From positions 26,321 through 90,320 of the forward strand of contig CAKPMX010000005.1 of the NCBI GenBank assembly GCA_934168205.1: DNA of 64,000 nucleotides. The letters are read 5' to 3'. This document shows positions 17,541 to 26,191 of the stretch, piece by piece (within the stretch, counting starts at the first letter, position 1; the number at the start of each line of letters is the position of its first letter). The stretch comes from an uncultured Bacilli bacterium (GTDB lineage Bacteria; Bacillota_I; Bacilli_A; RF39; UBA660). The translations under genes were made by a program, and so were the position numbers. The notes under the pieces are model-generated. The model had not been told where the DNA came from and did no database searches. It was given only the letters and a program-made list of their open reading frames with translations.

Positions 17541-17745
17541 ACTCCTATATCAAAATAGATATAGGAGTGAATTACACGGTACCATCCTTGTGTTTTACTT
17601 TATTTAAATAACGGCTTGGCCGGAATTACTTTTAATAATTCTACTCGAAAGGTAGTAACAAATTAAGTTTTTATTCATTTACACCAAACATGAATTCTCT
17701 TTAAAAATTACTTAATTTATCGTGTCCTTTGTCAATGTAATTAAG
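17541..17745 (-). promoter_or_regulatory. T-box riboswitch leader of thrS
   Basis: The conserved T-box sequence reads AAGGATGGTACCGTG (minus strand 17589-17575), the antiterminator half that pairs with uncharged tRNA NCCA. It is followed by an 11-bp terminator stem (17541-17551 with 17558-17568) and a U-tract. Upstream, AAAGG near 17730 can pair with CCTTT near 17647-17651 to close stem I. A candidate Thr specifier ACU lies at 17656-17654. Uncharged tRNA-Thr is expected to turn the gene on. The exact specifier is my inference. Confidence 0.9.
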
Positions 17746-17755
17746 TTATGTATTA

Positions 17756-17784
17756 GTTATAACACCTTTTTTTGTCTTTTGCAA
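17756..17784 (-). promoter_or_regulatory. Promoter of thrS
   Basis: TTGCAA (17784-17779), 17 bp, TATAAC (17761-17756) on the minus strand, a few bases upstream of stem I of the T-box. Confidence 0.6.
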
Positions 17785-17789
17785 GACAT

Positions 17790-18560
17790 TTATCTACTAT
17801 ACCAACGATATGGGACATCTATTACATTATATAGTCCTACAAATCCTTGTGTATATCTTAATCTAATATATCGATAGAATCTACCCAGGTCGGAGCAATT
17901 AGCATCATTAGGATCAAACATTGTACAGTCTATTACGGCAATGTGTAGATGCACACCGGTTGCGATACCAGTTGCTCCCATTTGACCTAATGCGTCATTT
18001 ATAGTTACTTCTTTCCCTACATATATATTAGGGGCATAAGAAGAAAGGTGAACATACTGGGAGGTATAATTAACACCGTCAATTACATGATGTACGGTTA
18101 CAATTAATGCTCCGGCATTATCTGTATAAATTCCTGATATAGTTCCATTAGCGATAGGGAAAATAGTTTCATAAACACCTCTTGTACTAGTAATATCAAA
18201 AGCTACATGATTGTAACTTGGTGTTTGAGTAATGATACCATTCTCAACAGGAAGGTACCAGTTTACTTTATTTTTCAAAGCTAATGAATTATTCATTGTT
18301 TGGAGTTGGGCTTCTTCTACTTTTGTATTTATTTTTACGTCATTATCTTTCGCAATAGCGGTATATGTATTACCATCAGCTAAGGCTTTTTTATAAGCTA
18401 CTTCTACTGATGCCATATCTTTGGTATTAATGTATTCGTAAGCTAGTGAGAAGTCATTTTCTTCTAAGTCTATATTTTTAGCCAAAACTAAAAACATCGA
18501 TATTCCGACTAATATTAAAGAAATTCTAACAATTTTCTTTTGTTTTTCTAATGACTTCAT
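17790..18560 (-). CDS. M23 family metallopeptidase (membrane-anchored)
   Basis: 256 residues. One N-terminal membrane or signal segment (about 12-26) precedes a Lys-rich linker and a LytM-type peptidase domain (about 115-225). The zinc motifs are visible: H-x-x-x-D in HVAFDIT and H-x-H in GVHLHIAV. The family cleaves peptidoglycan cross-bridges or stem peptides outside the membrane. Two Cys near the C-terminus (IDCTMF, ANCSDL) may form a disulfide. It has its own strong promoter, between dnaI and thrS. Confidence 0.85.
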   Translation of the reverse strand: MKSLEKQKKIVRISLILVGISMFLVLAKNIDLEENDFSLAYEYINTKDMASVEVAYKKALADGNTYTAIAKDNDVKINTKVEEAQLQTMNNSLALKNKVNWYLPVENGIITQTPSYNHVAFDITSTRGVYETIFPIANGTISGIYTDNAGALIVTVHHVIDGVNYTSQYVHLSSYAPNIYVGKEVTINDALGQMGATGIATGVHLHIAVIDCTMFDPNDANCSDLGRFYRYIRLRYTQGFVGLYNVIDVPYRWYSR

Positions 18561-18583
18561 ACACTCACTCCAAAGCAGTGCCT

Positions 18584-18612
18584 ATTATACTTGAAAAATA
18601 CTTTTATGTCAA
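18584..18612 (-). promoter_or_regulatory. Consensus promoter of the M23 peptidase gene
   Basis: Perfect TTGACA (18612-18607), 17-bp spacer, perfect TATAAT (18589-18584) on the minus strand, 23 bp before the start codon. Confidence 0.85.
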
Positions 18613-18616
18613 GAAA

Positions 18617-18641
18617 AACGTGAGGTTCTATGGCTCACGTT
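18617..18641 (-). terminator. Terminator downstream of dnaI
   Basis: An 8-bp GC-containing stem (18617-18624 with 18634-18641) and 9-nt loop, followed by TTTTTC on the minus strand. About 125 bp separate it from the dnaI stop; I see no ORF or other element in 18642-18768. Confidence 0.65.
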
Positions 18642-18768
18642 CATTTTAAAATTAAACTGGAATTATTGCTAAATGAGGTTTACATATGTAATTTTATAAA
18701 TTTACATAGAAAAGTACTTCGATGTTAGAATACTTAATTCATATTTTCGAAATACTTTATTATTACTT

Positions 18769-19674
18769 TTAGTTTCTTCTATTTTTACTTATTAATTCTA
18801 AAGTTATTGTTAATTGTTTAATTCTTTCTACTATTCTTCTAGCTTTTACTTTGTCTGCTCCTGATGTTGTTATGGCTAGAGACTGTTCTAACTCATCCAT
18901 TGTTAAATTTGAAGTAAAAAACGTAGGTAGGCCTTGTTCCATACGATATTGAAGTATTGGGCCTAGGACTTCATCTCTTGACCAGGCACTACAGTTTTCA
19001 GCGCCTATATCATCAAGTAATAATAATGGAACTTTTTTTATATAATCAAATTTCTCGCTATAGTTTGTTTGAAATGAAGATTTTAAACTTCTTAAAAATT
19101 CCGGATAATATATCAGCGCACTTTGAACTCCTTTTTTAGCCATTTCATTAAAAAGAGCCGCTATCATGTATGTTTTACCTGAGCCAAAAGAGCCTGTTAA
19201 ATATAAACCTTTTGCTTTTTCTTTATTTGTATAACTATCAATGAACTCTTTAAAATACTTTATTATTGGTAATCTTGCTTTGTCATCTTTATATAAGTTT
19301 TTTAATGAAGCTTCTTTAATTTCCTTTGGCAAGCAAAATAATTCTAAGTTTTCTTTGTAAGCATCATCATGATATTTTTTTTCTTGCTTCTTACAAGCTA
19401 TGTATGAAAATCTAATTAGATTTTGATCTTTTTCTGGACTATATTTATATCCATGTACTTTATTAGGACATTTTTCAAGGCCTGGACAGTCTTTACAGTT
19501 TTTATATTCTTCAAAACTGTCTTCCAAGCTAGATGTATATTTCTTTAAAGTATCTTCTGCTATTCCTAATGAATATACATAATCATAAAATTCTTTATCA
19601 CTACAGGCGTCTTGAAAAGAATGATCTAATTTTACTTCATCTAAATTTGATATAACGTTACTAATGTTTTTCAT
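18769..19674 (-). CDS. dnaI: Primosomal protein DnaI (DnaC-type helicase loader)
   Basis: 301 residues. The N-terminal domain has a Cys cluster (CKDCPGLEKCPN, about 58-69) as in zinc-binding DnaI. The AAA+ domain has Walker A GSFGSGKT (about 161-168), Walker B LLLDDIG (about 214-220) and a sensor region TFFTSNLT. DnaI loads the replicative helicase at the origin. In Bacillus, dnaI is near thrS, and that linkage is partly kept here with an M23 gene in between; dnaB is not adjacent. Confidence 0.93.
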   Translation of the reverse strand: MKNISNVISNLDEVKLDHSFQDACSDKEFYDYVYSLGIAEDTLKKYTSSLEDSFEEYKNCKDCPGLEKCPNKVHGYKYSPEKDQNLIRFSYIACKKQEKKYHDDAYKENLELFCLPKEIKEASLKNLYKDDKARLPIIKYFKEFIDSYTNKEKAKGLYLTGSFGSGKTYMIAALFNEMAKKGVQSALIYYPEFLRSLKSSFQTNYSEKFDYIKKVPLLLLDDIGAENCSAWSRDEVLGPILQYRMEQGLPTFFTSNLTMDELEQSLAITTSGADKVKARRIVERIKQLTITLELISKNRRN

Positions 19675-19692
19675 TTAAATCACCATAAATAC

Positions 19693-19721
19693 ATTGTATA
19701 TGAATTTTTGTTTTTTGTCTA
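19693..19721 (-). promoter_or_regulatory. Probable promoter of dnaI
   Basis: TAGACA (19721-19716), 17 bp, TACAAT (19698-19693) on the minus strand, about 19 bp before the start codon. The match is moderate. Confidence 0.45.
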
Positions 19722-19754
19722 TTATTCAAGAGAAAATTAGAAGTGTTATGCTTA

Positions 19755-20078
19755 TTATTTTTGTCTTTCTTTATATGAATATTTTTTGACATATCTTAAT
19801 ACTTTCAAGTCTTCTTTTTTTAAATCTTCACTTACTAGTCTATCTTGTGGATTATATTTAGTATCTATTTGGTCAAAATATTCGGCAATGTATAAACCAG
19901 TTTCTCTATTCACAAAATAGCCATATTCTGTAACAAAACCTTGTTTAGCACTTCTTAGCACACCTAAAGGCTCCATGGTAAAAATCGCATGATGGCCTTC
20001 TCTGGCCATATATATACAATTATCTTTTAATAAGGCTGCAGAAACTATTTTTCCATATAATTCTGGTTCTATTTCCAT
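19755..20078 (-). CDS. Small protein of unknown function overlapping the DUF1016 gene
   Basis: 107 residues. Its ATG lies inside the last codons of the DUF1016 gene (10-bp overlap, different frame), so the two are probably translated together. It has no membrane span. The start MEIEPELYGKIVSAALL and the stretch QGFVTEYGYFVNRETGLYIAEYF resemble small phage-associated proteins with a FVNR-E-A pattern, but I cannot name a family. It may be an accessory or control protein for the nuclease-like gene upstream; that is inference from the overlap alone. Confidence 0.55.
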   Translation of the reverse strand: MEIEPELYGKIVSAALLKDNCIYMAREGHHAIFTMEPLGVLRSAKQGFVTEYGYFVNRETGLYIAEYFDQIDTKYNPQDRLVSEDLKKEDLKVLRYVKKYSYKERQK

Positions 20079-20866
20079 AATAACACTCCATCTAATACTA
20101 AATTATTTTTATCAATATAATTCATATAAGTCATAATTTGACCTGTATGCTCTTTTTTTAATTCAGTAACTTTTAACTCTACAACTACATAACATTTATA
20201 TTTGATGTTATACAAAAGTAAATCTATGTAGTTATATATATTACCCAATTTAATTGAATATTCACTTTTTATAAAAGTAAACCCTATTCCTAATTCTTCT
20301 AAAAAGTTTTCAATATCTTCTAGGATTAGTTTTTGTAATATTTTTTCTGATAATATATCATATTTATTATCATTCTTAATCTTAATTGGATTCTTCACAA
20401 AGTCAACTACATTTTGTTTGTCTTGATTTAGCAATTTATTTTTTGTGAATTCAGGAAGCCTTTCATATTCGTTAGATTTTATTTTTTCTCTTAACTGTCT
20501 TATTGATAAATTATTTAATTCAGCTATTTTAACATAGTATTGAAATTTATTATCATCAAACCAAAGAATCTCACAATAATGACTCCAACTTAATTTGGCA
20601 GACAGTGTCTGCCACTTTTGAGAAACTTTATAGAATTGTCGCATATTTCTTAAATTTCTTTGACTATACCCTGGGCCTAAATCTTCAGTCAATCTTAATG
20701 AATACTCTTTAATAATACTTTCTCCATATTGATTACCTGCATCTAATAATAATTTGCCAACGTTATAGTAAGAATTCAAATCATTTCTGTTGATTGAATA
20801 ATTTTTAACTTTCCGATTTATCTCATTATTTACTAATTCATTTTTTATCTCGTTGTAGTAATTCAT
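20069..20866 (-). CDS. DUF1016 / YhcG-like PD-(D/E)XK nuclease, C-terminally short
   Basis: 265 residues against about 340 usually. The N-terminal DUF1016_N helical region includes GKLLLDAGNQYG, YSQRNLRNMRQFY and LSWSHYCEIL. The C-terminal PD-(D/E)XK core has an Asp in YIDLLLYN, E-L-K in VVVELKV and a conserved Gln in HTGQIMTYM. The frame stops just after GVLLWK, where relatives continue for some 60 residues, so it is truncated past the catalytic core. Such genes are often near restriction-modification or phage-defence genes. It lies 12 bp after comEC and overlaps the 107-residue gene, with only a weak Shine-Dalgarno. It may be a recent arrival at the end of the com operon. Confidence 0.8.
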   Translation of the reverse strand: MNYYNEIKNELVNNEINRKVKNYSINRNDLNSYYNVGKLLLDAGNQYGESIIKEYSLRLTEDLGPGYSQRNLRNMRQFYKVSQKWQTLSAKLSWSHYCEILWFDDNKFQYYVKIAELNNLSIRQLREKIKSNEYERLPEFTKNKLLNQDKQNVVDFVKNPIKIKNDNKYDILSEKILQKLILEDIENFLEELGIGFTFIKSEYSIKLGNIYNYIDLLLYNIKYKCYVVVELKVTELKKEHTGQIMTYMNYIDKNNLVLDGVLLWK

Positions 20867-20878
20867 ATCTACTCTTTT

Positions 20879-22972
20879 CTACGGACTATATGTCTCAATT
20901 CTTAATTTATTTTTTTTAATCTTAAACATGATACTACCATCTTGATCTGTTCTATAAATTTTTGAATCACTCAAATTATTTAATATTTCTTTATTTGGAT
21001 GACCATATCTGTTGTTTTTGCCAACACTAATAATGGAATAATTTGGATTCATAATATCAATAAACTCTTTACTACTACTGGTATTTGAACCGTGATGACC
21101 AACTTTTAGAAAGTCTATATCTTCTATGCTATATTCATTTAAGATATCTTTTTCTTTCTCTACTCCTGCATCTCCCATAAATAAGAATTGATAATTATTA
21201 TAATTAAGATAAAGAACATTAGAATTATCATTTTCATTGTTATAAACAGTTGTATTTAAAAAATAAATTCGATTATTAAATACACTAAGCTCACTTAGTT
21301 CTTTATAATATTTTATTTTTCTTTCATCTAGTACTTTAATAATATCTTTTTCAAGTTTATTAATACTTCCTACATTAAAAATGACATTTTCTACCTTAAA
21401 ATTATTTATTAAATTAATTGTCTCTCCTACATGGTCTTGATCTCCATGGCTTAAAATTAAATAGTCTATTTTTCTAATGCCGGAACTTTTTAGTAATGGT
21501 ATAGTTGTATTTTTAACAATAGAATATTCCTTATTACTTTTTGCCCAGGATGATTTAGTATGAGTTACGATTCCTCCTGTATCTATTAATACTGTTTCTC
21601 TACCTGAATACAAAAGAATAGAATCTCCTTGACCAATGTCAATTGCCGTTATTATTAAATCCTTTTGAAAATATGGATATATGTAATGAATTAGTAATAC
21701 AACAAATAATGGAATTAGTTTATAATAATTCTTTTTTAGTAATCCTTTAATAAAAATAATTATCAGGATATAGTAAATAATATAAAATACAAAATTAATT
21801 CTTGGAAATGTTAGTATCAATAATCTATTATGACTTAAAAATAAAGATACTTCTTCTAATATTTTTATTAATATTTCATATATAGGTAAAAGTATTGGTA
21901 CAACAAGGGTAATTAATGACAATGGAAAAACTATTATACTTACATATGGTATAAAGAATAAATTATAGAAAATACTTGAAATATTCATTTGATAAAAACT
22001 ATATAGGCTGATTGGTATACTTACTAAAAATGATATAATTGATGTTTTTAATAAACCTAGTAAATAGTTATTACTTGTTAAATACTTACTAGTTACAATC
22101 AAGGAAAAACTAATTACAAATGAATACCAGAAGCCAATGTCAAATACATAATTATAATTAATAAGTAATGAAACAGATAATATTACAATAAATATATTTA
22201 CTGGTTTTACGTAGAAATAATAAACCTTATTTAAAGAAAATAATAAATAGAATAATACACCTCTTAAAATAGATGGTGAAAAACCTACTAGTAATAAATA
22301 CATTATTAAAATTGTGGAGGTAATATAATAACGTTTCTCTTCAGTTACTTTGAATTTCTTTAAGAACCTCGTAATCAATGATGATAATAGAGCTATGTGC
22401 ATACCTGATATAGCAAATAAATGACTTATACCATTTTCTTGATAACTTGACATTACTTTAGTACTTAGATTTGATTTATCTCCTAATAAAAATGTTTTTA
22501 AATAAGCATTCTTTTCAGATAAATTAACAATTACATTTTTTAGTTTGAAATATATGTTTTTATTATTAGATAGTTTTTTTATATTTGTTGAGGTGACCGT
22601 GTAATAAATATTTTTATGTTTTAAATATGAATTGTAATTAAAAAGATATTTAGTTGTATTTTTCTTTGGTATAGATAAATCACCTTTTACTTCTATAATG
22701 TCTCCTAAGTGATAATTCTTTTGAAAATTAATTTTTTCTTGTTTACTTTTAAAGTAGTATGTTATTAATAATTTTTCTTTATTTTTTATCGTTAGATTTA
22801 ACTTATCACCTGTTATTGATGAAGAAATAATTTTTGCTCTTATACTTTTTATATTTTCATTATAAATACTTTGTCTTGGTATTAGTATGTTTATTATGGT
22901 AATTAAAACAGTAATTGATAGTAAGATATAGTATATATAATCATGTAGTAATATAGTCCTTAATTTGAGCAT
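20879..22972 (-). CDS. comEC: Competence protein ComEC/Rec2 (DNA uptake channel)
   Basis: 697 residues. N-terminal segments cross the membrane, with a DUF4131-type OB region at about 30-120. The competence domain follows (HLFAISGMHIALLSSL near 180 and several membrane spans). A C-terminal metallo-beta-lactamase-like domain runs from about 440 (IDIGQGDSILL, LSHGDQDHVGE, VGHHGSNTSSSKE). It forms the membrane channel for single-stranded DNA. The start is inside the comEA coding sequence (32-bp overlap), with AGGAG upstream. comEB is absent between the two. Confidence 0.95.
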   Translation of the reverse strand: MLKLRTILLHDYIYYILLSITVLITIINILIPRQSIYNENIKSIRAKIISSSITGDKLNLTIKNKEKLLITYYFKSKQEKINFQKNYHLGDIIEVKGDLSIPKKNTTKYLFNYNSYLKHKNIYYTVTSTNIKKLSNNKNIYFKLKNVIVNLSEKNAYLKTFLLGDKSNLSTKVMSSYQENGISHLFAISGMHIALLSSLITRFLKKFKVTEEKRYYITSTILIMYLLLVGFSPSILRGVLFYLLFSLNKVYYFYVKPVNIFIVILSVSLLINYNYVFDIGFWYSFVISFSLIVTSKYLTSNNYLLGLLKTSIISFLVSIPISLYSFYQMNISSIFYNLFFIPYVSIIVFPLSLITLVVPILLPIYEILIKILEEVSLFLSHNRLLILTFPRINFVFYIIYYILIIIFIKGLLKKNYYKLIPLFVVLLIHYIYPYFQKDLIITAIDIGQGDSILLYSGRETVLIDTGGIVTHTKSSWAKSNKEYSIVKNTTIPLLKSSGIRKIDYLILSHGDQDHVGETINLINNFKVENVIFNVGSINKLEKDIIKVLDERKIKYYKELSELSVFNNRIYFLNTTVYNNENDNSNVLYLNYNNYQFLFMGDAGVEKEKDILNEYSIEDIDFLKVGHHGSNTSSSKEFIDIMNPNYSIISVGKNNRYGHPNKEILNNLSDSKIYRTDQDGSIMFKIKKNKLRIETYSP

Positions 22973-23621
22973 ATATACTTTCTCCTATACCTGGTACTTG
23001 TTTAATATCTTCAATTGTTTTAAATGGACCAGATGAATTTCTATATTCTATTATTTGTTTTGCTTTAGATGGACCTATTCCTGATAAACTTGATAACTCC
23101 TCTTCTGTTGCGGTATTTATTGATATTAAGCCTGTATTACTTGAGTCTTCTTCTATGCAAGCATCATTTTTGAGTGAGTTTTCGTCTTTTTGAATACATG
23201 ATTCTTGAACTTGTTTTTCTAATTCTTTAGTTTTTTTAAAATCTTCTACTTCAGCATTACTATAGACTATAATTACCATTTCATCAGTTATTTTTTTACT
23301 TAGATTTAAAACTGTTGTATTAGCGTTTTCTGTCAGACCACCAGCTAATTCTACACAGTCTATTATCCTAGATGTACTTTTTAAAGTATAAATTCCTGGA
23401 TTAACTACTTCTCCTTTAATATCTACCTTATATTCTTCAATTATTTCATCTTTTGTTTCCTTTTTGTCTTTCTTTAAAGCAATGTTTGTCTCTTTTATCT
23501 TTAACTTTGTTTTAGGACGATTACTTATATATAATATTGATGTAATTGTGATGAATATTAGTATTGTGCTCGCTATAATTATCTGCTTACGATATCGATA
23601 ATGAAATGTTATTTTTATCAC
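22941..23621 (-). CDS. comEA: DNA-binding competence protein ComEA
   Basis: 226 residues. An N-terminal membrane anchor (about 13-31) is followed by an SLBB domain (VDIKGEVVNPGIY, about 68-130), a linker with two Cys (SCIQKDE, NDACIEE), and a C-terminal helix-hairpin-helix pair (INTATEEELSSLSGIGPSKAKQII and VPGIGESIYAQI). ComEA binds incoming double-stranded DNA outside the membrane and hands it to ComEC. AGGAGGTG precedes the ATG. The gene follows a terminator, so it may have its own weak promoter or depend on read-through. Confidence 0.94.
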   Translation of the reverse strand: MIKITFHYRYRKQIIIASTILIFITITSILYISNRPKTKLKIKETNIALKKDKKETKDEIIEEYKVDIKGEVVNPGIYTLKSTSRIIDCVELAGGLTENANTTVLNLSKKITDEMVIIVYSNAEVEDFKKTKELEKQVQESCIQKDENSLKNDACIEEDSSNTGLISINTATEEELSSLSGIGPSKAKQIIEYRNSSGPFKTIEDIKQVPGIGESIYAQIKDYITT

Positions 23622-23648
23622 CTCCTACTTTATTATTCGAAAAAAAAA

Positions 23649-23679
23649 GAAAAGTCTTAAAGAAATTTTAAAACTTTTC
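23649..23679 (-). terminator. Terminator of the DHH phosphoesterase gene
   Basis: A 13-bp stem with one mismatch (23649-23661 with 23667-23679) overlaps the stop codon and is followed on the minus strand by a long U-run. Confidence 0.65.
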
Positions 23680-24740
23680 TATTCTTTTACTTTTACATAT
23701 TGTTTTTCAGTCATTACTTGTTGACTACTGCCAGTTAGTTTATCATCTAAAACACTTTTTAATTTTTCTTCTACTGACATTATATCAGTTGATGATATTT
23801 TACAAGCAGCACTTCTTGTATTTCCACCACCGGTAAACTCTTCCATTATTTCTCCTACGTCAATATATCCTTTACTTCTAGCACTTATAGATATCAAGTC
23901 GTCTTTGACAAATCCTATTGCGAAGGAAGCATCTGTTTGATACTTCTGAGCCTTGTCAGCAGCTTTGGCTAAATCTTCTTTCTTGTATACAGTATTTGGC
24001 TTTTCTCTATTCAAAGTAAAGCTTATTTGATAGTGTTGATAATGGGCAAATAATGTACCATTGTATACTAAATTGTTAACGCGTCGATCAGCTTCAAATT
24101 CAGCTAGGAAAAGTTCATTTACATAATCTGGATCAGCACCGCGAACTATTAGTTTTTCAGCTGTGTCATGGGTAACTGAACTGGTATTTTTCTTGTACCT
24201 ATTTGTGTCTAATTCAATACCAGCTAATAAATAATTAGCTACATTTGCATCATATCTGACTTTGCATGAATTCAATAATTTAGCAACTAGTTCAGAGGCA
24301 GATGATGCTTTTGGATTTATGTAACTAGCGGTTGCGGGAATAGTATGCTGGTCTGGATTATGATGGTCTATAATTACAACATTTTGAAATCTATCAAGAA
24401 AAGGAGTTGCGGATACTTGATACTTTTTATTGGCATCTACTACTATCAAAGTTGAATCAGTATCATCTCTTGTTAAATCTATAAATTCATTTAGTTTGAT
24501 GATATGATACTTTCCTTTATTAACGTCTATTATTCTTTTTACTCCAGGTTCAAGACTAGCTTCATCATCATCAACTATTATATATGCTTCTTTTCCAAAT
24601 GACTGACATAATGATAACATACCAATTGATGATCCAATGGAATCAAAGTCTGGTTCACTATGTCCTGTTATAAATATTTTTGACGACGTCTTTATAATTC
24701 TAAGTAATTCTGGTTTGAGATCTTTACATACCTCTGGCAT
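23679..24740 (-). CDS. DHH/DHHA1 phosphoesterase, GdpP-like catalytic module without membrane part
   Basis: 353 residues. The DHH domain has the metal motifs G-H-S-E-P-D-F-D-S (about 24-32), V-D-A-N and I-I-D-H-H-N-P. The DHHA1 end carries ISARSKGYIDV and FTGGGNTRSAA. The SARS-G-x-V and GGG-x-x-x-A pattern resembles the catalytic half of GdpP, which degrades c-di-AMP, but the membrane, PAS and GGDEF parts are missing. A DhhP/NrnA-type enzyme acting on c-di-AMP, pApA or short RNA is likely; the substrate is inferred. AAGGAGAAG precedes the start, and a consensus promoter lies upstream. Confidence 0.88.
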   Translation of the reverse strand: MPEVCKDLKPELLRIIKTSSKIFITGHSEPDFDSIGSSIGMLSLCQSFGKEAYIIVDDDEASLEPGVKRIIDVNKGKYHIIKLNEFIDLTRDDTDSTLIVVDANKKYQVSATPFLDRFQNVVIIDHHNPDQHTIPATASYINPKASSASELVAKLLNSCKVRYDANVANYLLAGIELDTNRYKKNTSSVTHDTAEKLIVRGADPDYVNELFLAEFEADRRVNNLVYNGTLFAHYQHYQISFTLNREKPNTVYKKEDLAKAADKAQKYQTDASFAIGFVKDDLISISARSKGYIDVGEIMEEFTGGGNTRSAACKISSTDIMSVEEKLKSVLDDKLTGSSQQVMTEKQYVKVKE

Positions 24741-24767
24741 TTTTCATCTTCTCCTTGTTAGCAATGT

Positions 24768-24796
24768 ATTATAGCACTACTGGATAAATATGTCAA
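24768..24796 (-). promoter_or_regulatory. Consensus promoter of the DHH phosphoesterase gene
   Basis: TTGACA (24796-24791), 17 bp, TATAAT (24773-24768) on the minus strand, 27 bp before the start. Confidence 0.85.
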
Positions 24797-24811
24797 AATA
24801 GCCTTTAAAAA

Positions 24812-25216
24812 CTATTGTTTTGCTGAGCCTTTAGAATTTTCCTCTCTCATTACTTGATTATATGGTCTTAATGATAATTCAATACCCTTTTCTAATAAAT
24901 CACAGGCAGCTGAAATGTTACCATTTTTAACGCATATATCACTTCTTCTGTCTATGTTTCTAAATGTTTCTCCCTTTTTATTAAATTCTTCACCTTCTGG
25001 TGTTTCAGCTAAAACCATTCCTACGAAATTATTGCATCTATCATATGTTTTTTTCATTAATGGATAATTACCATCACTTTTCATTTTACTAATAGCTACA
25101 TATTTTTTATCATATTTTGATTGAATATAGTTAGCGGTTTCATCTTCCATCCCTAAAAAAACTAAGTCTGGTAAAAAGTATTCATTACCATCAATACTAA
25201 CATAGTAGTAATCCAT
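24812..25216 (-). CDS. Conserved-looking small protein, unknown
   Basis: 134 residues from the ATG at 25216. AAGGA lies 10 nt upstream, while a GTG three codons earlier is too close to it. It is a soluble protein with no membrane span and begins MDYYYVSIDGNEYFLPDLVFLG. It has three Cys (RCNNF, DICVKN, AACDLL) and a C-terminal helix ending in a Lys/Ser-rich tail. I do not recognise the family. It stands alone on the minus strand between the DHH gene and a membrane protein. Confidence 0.55.
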   Translation of the reverse strand: MDYYYVSIDGNEYFLPDLVFLGMEDETANYIQSKYDKKYVAISKMKSDGNYPLMKKTYDRCNNFVGMVLAETPEGEEFNKKGETFRNIDRRSDICVKNGNISAACDLLEKGIELSLRPYNQVMREENSKGSAKQ

Positions 25217-25342
25217 TTTTATCACATCCTTTATTTAAAATAGCATAAAGTAATAAATTACACAAGACGATTGACAAGCAATTGACAATTCAAAACAAAA
25301 ATAATGATAAGTAAAACTTTACTATAATCAGACAATCAAAAA

Positions 25343-25363
25343 GTCAGCCTATAATGTGCTGAC
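25343..25363 (-). terminator. Terminator of the 234-residue membrane protein gene
   Basis: A 6-bp GC-rich stem (25343-25348 with 25358-25363) and 9-nt loop is followed by TTTTTG on the minus strand, 50 bp past the stop at 25413. I see nothing else in 25226-25342. Confidence 0.6.
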
Positions 25364-25412
25364 AAATTGAAGTTTTATACTTATTTTGTTTCTACACAAA
25401 CTATTTTTTACT

Positions 25413-26117
25413 TTAACTCCATGCTTTAATACTTGATAAAGATTCGTTTAAATCATAGAAAGAACCATCTGCCTTTTGAGCAAGTACAGTAACATAGCTT
25501 CCAGCAGATACTTGATATAATTTGATTATATCTTTTACTTCTGGAATAGTACCATATGTTGATTTAATTTCTTCTGGACTCTTAGCTTTATATGCTTTTG
25601 CGATAGGGATATATTCAACAGTTCCATCTTTCATTAAGAATAACATTGTTTCGTTACTTGCCTCTTGACCAAATCCTCCAAACATAAACTCTGAAACTTC
25701 TTGATCAAATGTAATGTCACCACGGTGTTCTTTTTCTCTAACATCACAAGCATTCTCATTCGCAGTTACCCAACCTAGATTATATGTAAGGTTTATTGTA
25801 CAAGCTGATAAAGTTACTGTTGCTTTCTTCTTATCAGCGTCAAATGCTAGATTTATTCCTCCATTACTAGAACTTCCTAATAGAGTGTAAGTTTGATTGG
25901 TAGTATTTAATGATTTACTACTATAGAAGCCATTTTCAACTACAGTTTTTTCAGTATTATCATTCTTATCAGCTTTATCAGTAACTACAGTTTCTTTACC
26001 AGCATTTTCATTAGACTTTAAGTAAAAATACACTGTACTACCTAGAGCGCATACTAATAATATTGTTAAGATAACGATTACTGTTACTAAACCTTTCCCT
26101 TCTTTTTTATTTTCCAT
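25413..26117 (-). CDS. Single-pass membrane protein with extracytoplasmic beta domain, unknown
   Basis: 234 residues. A short basic N-terminus is followed by one membrane span (about 10-33), a Lys/Asp/Thr-rich linker (40-60) and an extracytoplasmic domain with two Cys (LSACTINL, ENACDVRE) that could be a disulfide. AGGAGGAAG precedes the ATG. There is no enzyme motif. Proteins of this layout are common and unnamed in gut Bacillota, so no function is proposed. Confidence 0.6.
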   Translation of the reverse strand: MENKKEGKGLVTVIVILTILLVCALGSTVYFYLKSNENAGKETVVTDKADKNDNTEKTVVENGFYSSKSLNTTNQTYTLLGSSSNGGINLAFDADKKKATVTLSACTINLTYNLGWVTANENACDVREKEHRGDITFDQEVSEFMFGGFGQEASNETMLFLMKDGTVEYIPIAKAYKAKSPEEIKSTYGTIPEVKDIIKLYQVSAGSYVTVLAQKADGSFYDLNESLSSIKAWS

Positions 26118-26191
26118 ATTTCTTCCTCCTTTATGAACTTTATTATATATTACTTTATGTTATTTTATTCTCTTTTTTAACTTATTTACAT

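Noticed and set aside
17577..17590. The GGTACC segment as a simple palindromic operator
   Set aside because: It is the conserved T-box sequence of the thrS leader, with the terminator stem directly after.
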